Shown here: piece by piece, positions 1-6,603 of the stretch
How positions within the stretch are numbered: position 1 is the first letter of the stretch
How the letters are laid out: each line of letters starts with the position of its first letter
Assembly: GCA_023433185.1 (NCBI GenBank)
Contig: JAEZEN010000355.1
Coordinates: forward strand, 1 to 6,805
Length of the DNA: 6,805 bases
Reading direction: 5' to 3'
Origin: Pseudomonadota bacterium
Lineage (GTDB): Bacteria > Pseudomonadota > Alphaproteobacteria > Rhizobiales > Kaistiaceae
Notes under the pieces: model-generated
Told to the model about the DNA's origin: nothing
Database searches by the model: none
Seen by the model: the letters and a program-made list of their open reading frames with translations, nothing else
Position numbers and translations under genes: made by a program

Positions 1-787
1 GGATATCGCCGGCCTCGATGCCGATGGCGCGGCCGTAGAAGACGAGAGCAGGCGACGACGGCGTCAGCGGTTGGTCAGCGACGGCCCCGCTTTCGACATC
101 CTCCATCTCCGGCGGGGTGGCGGTGAAGCCGGCGTTCAGGACGAACGCGGGTCGGTAGGCGAGGGCGGCCTCCGCGGCGGGTGACCAGATGCCGGTCGCC
201 GCATCGCCGGCGACGCCACATGCCGCATCTCCGCCGGCCCCGGCCATGGCGAACGGGTCTACCTCGATGCCGTCCCGATAGACGGTGAAATGGACGTGCG
301 GAAACTCGGTCATGCCGGACAGGCCGATGTCGCCGAGCACGTCGCCGGCTTCCACGCGGTCGCCGCGCCGTACCGTGATGCTGTCCTGCTTCAGGTGGCA
401 GTATTGCGTTGCCCAGCCACCGTCATGGTCGATCATCACGCCGTTGCCGCACTCGACCCCGGCGACCGAGTCGACGCCGGTTTCGGCGATGCTCACGTCG
501 GCCATGCCGTCGCGGGTGGCGCGCACCGTGCCGGCCGCCGAGGCAATGACCGCGACGCCCGCCGCCATCGCCCTGAGGTCGGGCACCCGGATGTCGACGC
601 CGTCATGGCCGTCATAGGTCTGGTGGCCGCACATGTAGTCGACGCCGGCGTCGCCCGGATCACGGTCGAAATAGTGCTGGACGATGCAGTCGCTGCCGAT
701 GGTGCAGGCGACCGGCAGCGACAGCTCGAACGCTGCAGCCGGTGCGGCCACGACGAGCATGGCCCCAGCGAGGACGAGAAGTCGCAT
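1..787 (-). CDS. Secreted M23-family zinc metallopeptidase (3' end cut by window edge)
   Basis: An open frame runs without a stop from an ATG at 787 to the left edge (262 codons visible). Residues 1-19 form a signal peptide (hydrophobic LLVLAGAMLVVAAPAAA, likely cut before FELSLP), so the protein should act in the periplasm or outside. The M23/LytM catalytic set is complete: HDGVD (H61 and D65, zinc ligands), YCHL (H131, catalytic) and HVH (H164 catalytic, H166 zinc ligand). M23 enzymes are endopeptidases that cut peptide bonds, usually in peptidoglycan cross-links. Six cysteines (28, 34, 53, 113, 130, 190) could form disulfides. About 80 further residues after the catalytic core have no motif I recognise. 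The start is supported by GGGGAG (794-799) six bases upstream. The gene begins 29 bp after the VWA gene, so the two are probably co-transcribed. Enzyme class is confident; the real substrate is not known. Confidence 0.9.
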   Translation of the reverse strand, partial: MRLLVLAGAMLVVAAPAAAFELSLPVACTIGSDCIVQHYFDRDPGDAGVDYMCGHQTYDGHDGVDIRVPDLRAMAAGVAVIASAAGTVRATRDGMADVSIAETGVDSVAGVECGNGVMIDHDGGWATQYCHLKQDSITVRRGDRVEAGDVLGDIGLSGMTEFPHVHFTVYRDGIEVDPFAMAGAGGDAACGVAGDAATGIWSPAAEAALAYRPAFVLNAGFTATPPEMEDVESGAVADQPLTPSSPALVFYGRAIGIEAGDI

Positions 788-793
788 GCCTTG

Positions 794-799
794 CTCCCC
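794..799 (-). promoter_or_regulatory. Ribosome binding site of the M23 peptidase gene
   Basis: On the minus strand this reads GGGGAG, six bases before the ATG at 787. It fixes the peptidase start and lies in the 29-bp gap after the VWA stop codon, which supports translation from a shared mRNA. Confidence 0.6.
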
Positions 800-816
800 G
801 GCCGCGCGGGCCGTGT

Positions 817-2697
817 TCAGTTCGCCGTGACCTCGGCCCGGGCGCCGGCCTTGACGCTGACTGGAGTCAGCGTCTCCGCGCCATCGGTCTTCCGGACCTT
901 GAGGACGTAGTCGCCCGCAGGCACGGTGATCTGCCAGCTCTCGCCATACGTATAGGCCACGGACTTCTGTTCGCCATAGATGTCCTTCTCGGCGGCGAGC
1001 AGTTCCAGCGCGTCGCCGCCGGGCGCCGTGACCGCCAGCAGGCCGGCATCGAGGACCACGAAGACCTCGGTCGGAGCGCCGGCCCTGATCTCGAAGCCGG
1101 CCTCGGCGGAGGCCGCGTCGGCCTGCGCGCGCAGAACATAGGGGCCCGGCGGCAGGTCGAAGGTGACGGCATCCGAGTAGCTCGTGGCGATGGTGACGCG
1201 GTTGCCGTCGGAGCCGGGTTCGGCGCCGAGGACATCGAAGCGCGGGCCCGCGGTGACGAGCGGGCCACCCTCGGCGAACCAGGCATGGGCGATCAGGCGG
1301 CCAGTGGCGACGACGACGACCTGCTCGACGGTGCTGCCGGCGGGAACCGAGACCGGCACCTCCACGGAGGCCGTGCCGAGGCCTGCCTTGACGGTGTAGT
1401 CGCCCGCCGCGAGGTCGAGGGCCACCTCGCCGCCATAGGTAGTGACGGTCTCGCCGGAAGCGCTCGTGACGTCCCAGCGGATGCCGCCATCGTAATCCGT
1501 CGCCTCCTCGCTCCGCTTGCCCTTGAGGACGAGTCGCCCGGCGCCGAGCACGACGTCGACCGCGACCGTCTCGCCCGCGACGACCGTGACCGGCACCGTC
1601 GTCGACGCCGTGCCGAGGCTGCCGGTCACCGTGGCCTCGCCGGAATCGACCAGCAGCCGGCGCGTCGGACCGTAGCTGATGTCGGTTTCGCCGCCGGAAT
1701 CGGTGATGTCCCAGCGGACGTTGCCGTTGCCCGAGGGCTCGGTCTCGCTCGCCATGGCGCGGGCCTCGACGAACCCGGCATCGAAGACGACGTCGACGGC
1801 AACGGTCTTCTCGTCGGTCAGCGTGACCGGAGCACTGGCACGGGCGAGGTCCTTGCTGGCCACGACGACATAGTCGCCGGCCGGCAGGGCAAAGCGCTTC
1901 AGCGACCCCTCGCCCCCATAGTCGATGGAGACGGCGTTCTCGTTGAAGCCGTTCGGCGTCGCCGAGTGGATGTCGTAGCGGATCGACTCTCGGCCGGCGA
2001 ACGGCTCGGCGCCGGGCGCCGGGCGCGACGTGACGGAGAGGTTGTATTCGGGCCGCGGCGCCTCCGCCGGCGGGGCCGGTGTCGCGACGACGGTCGCGGT
2101 CAGCGCCGCCGCAAGCGCCTCCGCGTTGTCGGCGGCGATGTACCGGCCGCCGGTGTTCTCGGCGAGACACGCGACCTGCCGGCCCTCGTCGTTCGACAGC
2201 CCGAAGCCGACGACATGGGTGGTGAAGTCGACGCCTGCCGCCTCGAGCTCTCCGGCGAGCGCGCACGGGTCGGCATCGCAGGTCTCGATGCCATCGGTGA
2301 TCAGGATCACCGTCGCCTTGTCCTCGGTGTAGCGCAGTTCCTCGGCCGCAATGCGAACGGCGTCGGTGAGCGGCGTCTTGCCCCTCGGCGAAATCCTCAT
2401 GGCGGCGGCGGCGATCGCCTCACCGGTGCCCGACGCGGGCGGGATGGCCAGTTCGATGTCGGTACAGCTGCCCCGGTCGCGGTGGCCGTAGGCGATGAGA
2501 CCGAGTTCGAGGTCGGGCGGCACCGACTTCATCACCTCGCCGAGCGTTTCGCGGGCGATCGTGATCTTGGCGACGCCATCGATCTGCCCCCACATCGAAC
2601 CCGACGCATCGAGAACGATCATGGCCTTGTCGGCGGCGGCGGGGCTCGCGGAGGCGAGCAGGGCGGCACCGGCAAGGCAGGCAAGGAGGCGCTTCAT
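817..2697 (-). CDS. Secreted VWA-domain protein with five tandem beta-rich repeats
   Basis: Predicted 626 residues. Residues 1-22 are a signal peptide ending in AAA before DKAMIVL. A von Willebrand factor A domain spans about 23-200. Its MIDAS metal site is intact: DASGS (D30, S32, S34), the threonine of GKTPL (T108) and ITDG (D135). VWA domains with a complete MIDAS bind a divalent ion and usually mediate protein-protein contacts. A short Pro/Ala linker (205-216) leads to five beta-rich repeats of about 80 residues. Four carry an (I/V/P)R(W/Y/F)D strand (239, 327, 406, 485); all have a glycine-containing turn, mostly (L/V)xxGxY (271, 350, 429, 515, 592). They resemble Ig-like or carboxypeptidase-regulatory-like folds. 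The ATG at 2697 is chosen because the signal peptide begins there; an upstream ATG at 2838 would add 47 unrelated residues and overlap the HAD gene. The start has only a weak GGGG-type ribosome binding site. The gene leads a probable operon with the M23 peptidase. Its binding partner is unknown. Confidence 0.9.
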   Translation of the reverse strand: MKRLLACLAGAALLASASPAAADKAMIVLDASGSMWGQIDGVAKITIARETLGEVMKSVPPDLELGLIAYGHRDRGSCTDIELAIPPASGTGEAIAAAAMRISPRGKTPLTDAVRIAAEELRYTEDKATVILITDGIETCDADPCALAGELEAAGVDFTTHVVGFGLSNDEGRQVACLAENTGGRYIAADNAEALAAALTATVVATPAPPAEAPRPEYNLSVTSRPAPGAEPFAGRESIRYDIHSATPNGFNENAVSIDYGGEGSLKRFALPAGDYVVVASKDLARASAPVTLTDEKTVAVDVVFDAGFVEARAMASETEPSGNGNVRWDITDSGGETDISYGPTRRLLVDSGEATVTGSLGTASTTVPVTVVAGETVAVDVVLGAGRLVLKGKRSEEATDYDGGIRWDVTSASGETVTTYGGEVALDLAAGDYTVKAGLGTASVEVPVSVPAGSTVEQVVVVATGRLIAHAWFAEGGPLVTAGPRFDVLGAEPGSDGNRVTIATSYSDAVTFDLPPGPYVLRAQADAASAEAGFEIRAGAPTEVFVVLDAGLLAVTAPGGDALELLAAEKDIYGEQKSVAYTYGESWQITVPAGDYVLKVRKTDGAETLTPVSVKAGARAEVTAN

Positions 2698-2768
2698 GGT
2701 CTGACAACCCCACGGCATAAGCGATGGGGCATGCTGCGCGCGTCGGCCCGCTTCGGCAAGCCGGCGCG

Positions 2769-2786
2769 ATGTGATGCGGGTCACAT
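2769..2786 (-). promoter_or_regulatory. Perfect CRP-type operator upstream of the VWA-M23 operon
   Basis: The sequence ATGTGATGCGGGTCACAT has exact ATGTGA and TCACAT arms around a 6-bp spacer, which is the CRP consensus core TGTGA-N6-TCACA. It lies between the HAD stop (2798) and the VWA start (2697), centred about 80 bp before the VWA ATG, a normal position for an activator site. A weak -35-like TTGCCG (2759-2754, minus strand) follows. The match is seen directly; that a CRP/FNR-family protein binds here is inferred. Confidence 0.6.
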
Positions 2787-2797
2787 TCCGGTGGCGC

Positions 2798-3478
2798 TCA
2801 GTCCGCGACGCCGTCCCAGAGGGCGAAGGCCTCGGCAACCTTCGGAATGTCGGTCAGGCGGTTGATTACGGTCTCGGCTCCCGCCTCGCTGAGCAGTTCG
2901 GCCAGGCCCGGCCAGGCGTGGGAGGCCCCGGTGAAGCCGATCACCCGGGCCCCGGCCTGCTTCGCTGCGGTGACGCCGAACACCGAATCCTCGACGACCA
3001 CCGACCCGCGCGGGTCGCAGCCGAACTGCTCGAGGGCGTAGCGATAGACGTTGGGGTCGGGCTTCGGCTTCTTCGTGCCGACTTCCGGCGCCGAGTAGAT
3101 GTAGGGCTTGAAGCGATCCCAGAGATTGGTCCGGCCCATGGTCATGCGGAGCCGCTCGCTCGAGGAATTGGAGCAGACGCAGACCTGGCCGTCGAGCATG
3201 TCGAGCATCTCGTGCACGCCGCGGACCGGCTCCACCTCGTTCCGGAGGCGGATGTCGAGTGCCTCGCGCTGCCCCTTCAGGAACTCGGCCGGCAGCTTGC
3301 GGCCAATCTCGGCCTCGATGATCTCGACGATATCGACGCTGGTCAGCCCGGCGAAGCGGCGCACGACGTCTTCGGGGGTGATCTCGAAGCCGACCTCGGC
3401 GAGGTGCTCGGCATCGACGGCCGCCGCAATGATCTCGGAATCGACGAGCACGCCGTCGCAATCGAACATGAAGAGCAT
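2798..3478 (-). CDS. HAD-superfamily (subfamily IA) phosphatase
   Basis: A 226-residue cytosolic hydrolase with all four HAD motifs: motif I FDCDGVLVDSE (nucleophile D6, acid/base D8), motif II CSNSS (S103), motif III KKPKPDP (K137), and motif IV VVEDSVFGV (E163, D164). An alpha-helical cap lies between motifs I and II (about 16-85), as in beta-phosphoglucomutase and phosphoglycolate phosphatase relatives. The family removes phosphate from small metabolites through an aspartyl-phosphate intermediate; the substrate cannot be read from the sequence. No clear Shine-Dalgarno precedes the ATG at 3478; instead a GC palindrome lies in the leader. The gene is divergent from ccrM across 215 bp. The next gene downstream (VWA) has its own likely promoter region, so I do not group them. 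Confidence 0.9.
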   Translation of the reverse strand: MLFMFDCDGVLVDSEIIAAAVDAEHLAEVGFEITPEDVVRRFAGLTSVDIVEIIEAEIGRKLPAEFLKGQREALDIRLRNEVEPVRGVHEMLDMLDGQVCVCSNSSSERLRMTMGRTNLWDRFKPYIYSAPEVGTKKPKPDPNVYRYALEQFGCDPRGSVVVEDSVFGVTAAKQAGARVIGFTGASHAWPGLAELLSEAGAETVINRLTDIPKVAEAFALWDGVAD

Positions 3479-3484
3479 TGTCTG

Positions 3485-3489
3485 GAATC
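3485..3489. promoter_or_regulatory. GANTC (CcrM) methylation site in the HAD/ccrM divergent region
   Basis: GAATC, a target of the methyltransferase encoded next to it. It lies 7 bp before the HAD start and about 200 bp before the ccrM start. In Caulobacter, methylation state of promoter GANTC sites affects transcription of ccrM and ctrA; a similar role here is inference. Confidence 0.45.
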
Positions 3490-3490
3490 A

Positions 3491-3506
3491 GCCGGCCCGG
3501 GCCGGC
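3491..3506. repeat. 16-bp perfect GC palindrome in the HAD gene leader
   Basis: GCCGGCCCGGGCCGGC equals its own reverse complement and stops matching immediately outside. It lies 13 bp upstream of the HAD ATG, where a ribosome binding site would be expected. It could be a symmetric protein-binding site or a structure limiting translation, or chance in very GC-rich DNA. There is no T-run, so it is not a convincing terminator. Confidence 0.6.
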
Positions 3507-3540
3507 GCCTTTCGCTTCGCTGGGATTGCCGATTGTCTAG

Positions 3541-4809
<1,269 letters not shown>

Positions 4810-4853
4810 GCCGGCCCGCGCGGACCGCTCCGCGAATTGCCCTTGCGGGCGAG

Positions 4854-4868
4854 TTAGCGAATAGCTAA
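4854..4868 (+). promoter_or_regulatory. Probable operator of the toxin-antitoxin pair (TTAGC-N5-GCTAA)
   Basis: Inverted repeat TTAGC (4854-4858) and GCTAA (4864-4868). A third half-site, GCTAA, lies in the next repeat copy (4882-4886). The site overlaps a possible -10 (TAATTT, 4866-4871) spaced 17 bp from a -35-like TTGCGG (4843-4848). Xre-type antitoxins usually repress their own promoter by binding such sites; that is inferred here. Confidence 0.4.
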
Positions 4869-4898
4869 TTTCTCGCATGAAGCTAATTTCTCGCATGA
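4863..4898 (+). repeat. 18-bp exact tandem duplication over the toxin start codon
   Basis: AGCTAATTTCTCGCATGA occurs twice without a gap (4863-4880, 4881-4898), continuing two bases into a third partial copy. Each unit carries a GCTAA half-site, a TAATTT -10-like element and an ATG. Because 18 bp is six codons, the second ATG (4895) is in frame with the first (4877), adding MKLISR to the toxin if the first is used. Confidence 0.9.
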
Positions 4899-5149
4899 AG
4901 GATGTCACCTTCAGTCAGAACGCGCTGAGAACGCTGGCGCGGATTCCGGCGAACACAGCGCGGCGGATGAGGTCGAAGGTCGAACAGTATGCGGCCGATC
5001 CATCGACTGTTGCCAACAACGTCACGGCATTGACTGGTATGCCGGGCTATCGTCGCCTCCGCGTCGGGGTCTGGAGGGTGATCTTCTCCGAGGATGGCCA
5101 GGTCGTCGCGGTGACACGCATTGCGCCACGAGGCGGAGCTTATGAGTAG
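4895..5149 (+). CDS. Type II toxin, RelE/ParE family
   Basis: An 84-residue basic protein with the RelE/ParE fold signature: an N-terminal strand (VTFSQNA), a helical hairpin (LRTLARIPANTARRMRSKVEQYAAD), then strands ending in YRRLRVGVWRVIF and VVAVTRIAPRGGAYE. R54, R56, R61, R79 and Y83 sit where RelE-type nucleases carry catalytic basic residues and a C-terminal tyrosine. RelE toxins cut mRNA on the ribosome and ParE toxins poison gyrase; the sequence alone does not decide which. ATG 4895 is chosen because family members usually begin MKxVxF. An in-frame ATG at 4877 would give 90 residues, and the bases before both starts are identical because of the duplication. Neither has a Shine-Dalgarno, so leaderless translation is possible. 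The gene follows ccrM by 85 bp and is less GC-rich to the eye. The toxin-first order resembles HigBA. Confidence 0.88.
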   Translation: MKDVTFSQNALRTLARIPANTARRMRSKVEQYAADPSTVANNVTALTGMPGYRRLRVGVWRVIFSEDGQVVAVTRIAPRGGAYE

Positions 5150-5152
5150 GAG
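5148..5152 (+). promoter_or_regulatory. Ribosome binding site of the antitoxin gene
   Basis: AGGAG overlaps the toxin stop codon (TAG, 5147-5149) and lies six bases before the antitoxin ATG. It contrasts with the toxin, which has no such site, and would favour antitoxin over toxin synthesis from the shared mRNA. Confidence 0.65.
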
Positions 5153-5158
5153 CGGGTC

Positions 5159-5530
5159 ATGACCAAACAGATCATCACCACGCCCAACGGTGAGCGGCTG
5201 GTAGTCCTGCCGGAAGCAGAGTACCTGACCCTGCTTGAAGCTCAGGAAGAGCTCGAGGACATCGCGGCGGTTGACACCTTCAAGCGCAGACTCGCGGCGG
5301 GCGAGGAGGAGTTGATCCCCTCCGCCATCGTCGACCGCATCCTCGATGGCGAGAACAAGGTTCGCGTCTGGCGCGATCACCGCGGACTTTCCGCGAAGGA
5401 TCTCGCCGAGAAGGCGGGCATCAGCGCGGCCTATCTCTCGCAGATCGAGACCGGCGCGCGCGACGGCAGCTTCGAGACGATCAAGCGCATCGCCGCCGCG
5501 CTCCGGCTTTCCGTGGACGATCTCGCGTAG
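5159..5530 (+). CDS. Hybrid antitoxin: Phd/YefM-like N-terminus plus Xre-type helix-turn-helix
   Basis: A 123-residue protein beginning 9 bp after the toxin stop. Residues 1-35 (IITTPNGERLVVLPEAEYLTLLEAQEELED) resemble the N-terminal part of Phd/YefM antitoxins. Residues about 36-66 form an acidic linker with helix propensity. Residues 68-122 are a Cro/C1-type helix-turn-helix (HTH_3), with recognition segment LAEKAGISAAYLSQIETG (82-99). The protein should neutralise the upstream toxin and repress the shared promoter, perhaps at the GCTAA sites. In many families the Phd-like part binds DNA and a C-terminal tail blocks the toxin; here DNA binding seems moved to the C-terminal domain, so the N-terminal part may be the neutraliser. 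That division of labour is inference. Confidence 0.87.
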   Translation: MTKQIITTPNGERLVVLPEAEYLTLLEAQEELEDIAAVDTFKRRLAAGEEELIPSAIVDRILDGENKVRVWRDHRGLSAKDLAEKAGISAAYLSQIETGARDGSFETIKRIAAALRLSVDDLA

Positions 5531-5566
5531 CTCGTCAGGCGAAGCGGATTGCATTCGGGTGCGGTC

Positions 5567-5571
5567 AAGGG
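5567..5571 (+). promoter_or_regulatory. Ribosome binding site deciding the start of the hypothetical gene
   Basis: AAGGG lies seven bases before the GTG at 5579 and supports that start over the TTG at 5549, which lacks a comparable site. Confidence 0.5.
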
Positions 5572-5578
5572 TGCGGGT

Positions 5579-5998
5579 GTGCAGCGATACTGGCGATGGC
5601 TTCTCGCAGGACTGCTCGCGCTTTCCTTCGCATCGCTCGCTCTGGTCGATCCGATGCGCTGGAGCCTGCCCACGCGCTATCTGGTGCAGCCCTTCGACAT
5701 CTACCGGGAGGGCTTCTTCGACTACCTGATGTGCATGCGCGTCGAACTGACGCCCGACGAAGCGCGCGACTTCGTCGCCGCCCGCTTCACCTCGGAGCAG
5801 ACCGACCCTGTCGACGTGCCTCGTGATGCGAAGCTGTGTCCCGCGCCCTCCTGGCCGGAGCGCTTTGCCGAGAGGACGCTTGGTTTCGAAGGTAAGCTCT
5901 GGAATGGGGAGTTGAAAACGGTCAGCATGGGCAGCAGCGGCGCCGTCTATCAGGTCGGCTACCTCTACTTCTGGCCGAACAACTATCCGGTCACCTGA
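5579..5998 (+). CDS. Hypothetical protein with one N-terminal membrane segment
   Basis: I do not recognise this 139-residue protein. It starts with RYWRW and a hydrophobic helix (LLAGLLALSFASLALV, residues 8-23), either a membrane anchor with the rest in the periplasm or an uncleaved signal. The remainder is soluble-looking, aromatic-rich, and has two cysteines (C52 in YLMCMR, C87 in KLCPAP) that could pair in the periplasm. The C-terminal part (AVYQVGYLYFWPNN) looks like a beta strand pair. GTG 5579 is chosen for its ribosome binding site; a TTG at 5549 would add ten residues. It lies 48 bp after the antitoxin in the same direction and may be read from the same transcript, but nothing in it suggests a toxin-antitoxin role. 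Its last 16 bp overlap the end of the convergent HAD gene. Confidence 0.7.
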   Translation: MQRYWRWLLAGLLALSFASLALVDPMRWSLPTRYLVQPFDIYREGFFDYLMCMRVELTPDEARDFVAARFTSEQTDPVDVPRDAKLCPAPSWPERFAERTLGFEGKLWNGELKTVSMGSSGAVYQVGYLYFWPNNYPVT

Positions 5999-6603
5999 AG
6001 CACCACCCCATGCCGCGCGAGGTCGGCGCGCATCTGCTCGGGCGTGGTGAAGAGCTCGGCCTGCCAGCGTGCGGCGCGGGCGCCGTCGACGTTCTTCTGG
6101 CTGTCGTCGAAGAACAGTGTTGTCGCCGGGTCGAGGCCGAAGCGCTCGGCGTGGCGGGCATAGAGGGCGCGGTCCGGCTTCACCATGCCCTCCCGGCCCG
6201 ACACAGTGACGCCGCGGAAGCGCCCGAGGACCGGGAAGGCCGCCTCGGCCTTGACGAAGGTCTCGGCGGAGTAGTTGGTGAGCGCGGTGACGTCGTAGCC
6301 GGCGTCGATCAGCGCCTCGAGGATGGCCTCGGTGCCGACGATCGGCGACAGCGTCTCGAGGTGGTTCTCGAAGTAGGCACGGATCAGCGGTTCGAGCTTC
6401 GGGTGCTCGGCGATGAGCAGGTCCTCTGCCTCGCGCCAGGGCCGGCCGCGGTCCTGCTCGAGGTTCCAGGCCCCGTTGCAGACATGGCTGAGGAACCAGC
6501 GGCGCTCGGCCGCGTCGGGGATCAGGCGGCGATAGGGGACCTCCGGGTCCCAGGCCAGCAGCACGTTGCCGAGGTCGAAGACGATGTGGCGGATGGCGGT
6601 CAT
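5983..6603 (-). CDS. HAD-superfamily hydrolase, YihX-like
   Basis: A 206-residue cytosolic hydrolase. Motif I is VFDLGNVLLAWD (nucleophile D10); the usual second aspartate is glycine (G12), as in YihX-like alpha-glucose-1-phosphatases and some haloacid dehalogenases. Motif II is ALTN (T109), motif III GMVKPD (K142), motif IV FFDDSQKN (D166, D167). A helical cap fills about 20-85. The substrate is probably a small phosphorylated metabolite, but this is not determined by sequence. ATG 6603 overlaps the mutY stop as ATGA, giving translational coupling; an AAGG lies five to six bases before it. Reading on to an upstream ATG at 6717 would add 38 residues that are only mutY sequence in another frame. 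Its 3' end overlaps the convergent hypothetical gene by 16 bp, leaving no room for a conventional terminator between them. Confidence 0.9.
   Translation of the reverse strand: MTAIRHIVFDLGNVLLAWDPEVPYRRLIPDAAERRWFLSHVCNGAWNLEQDRGRPWREAEDLLIAEHPKLEPLIRAYFENHLETLSPIVGTEAILEALIDAGYDVTALTNYSAETFVKAEAAFPVLGRFRGVTVSGREGMVKPDRALYARHAERFGLDPATTLFFDDSQKNVDGARAARWQAELFTTPEQMRADLARHGVVLQVTG

Noticed and set aside
2769..2786. The TGTGA-N6-TCACA palindrome as a terminator of the HAD gene
   Set aside because: The stem is only six pairs with A/T-containing arms and no downstream T-run; it fits a protein-binding operator better.
2698..2838. Upstream extension of the VWA gene from ATG 2838
   Set aside because: It would bury the signal peptide behind 47 unrelated residues, overlap the HAD gene end and cover the CRP-type site.
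742..2865. 707-codon open frame on the plus strand
   Set aside because: It lies antisense to the VWA gene, is extremely rich in Arg, Asp and Gly without domains, and is a by-product of GC-rich codon use; the minus strand has signal peptide, MIDAS and repeats.
4819..4850. Two short GC hairpins after ccrM (CGCGG-N6-CCGCG and GCCC-N4-GGGC) as a terminator
   Set aside because: Stems are only 4-5 bp and no T-run follows; such hairpins are expected by chance in this composition.
5549..5578. TTG start for the hypothetical gene
   Set aside because: No good ribosome binding site; the GTG at 5579 has AAGGG seven bases upstream and places the membrane helix at the N-terminus.
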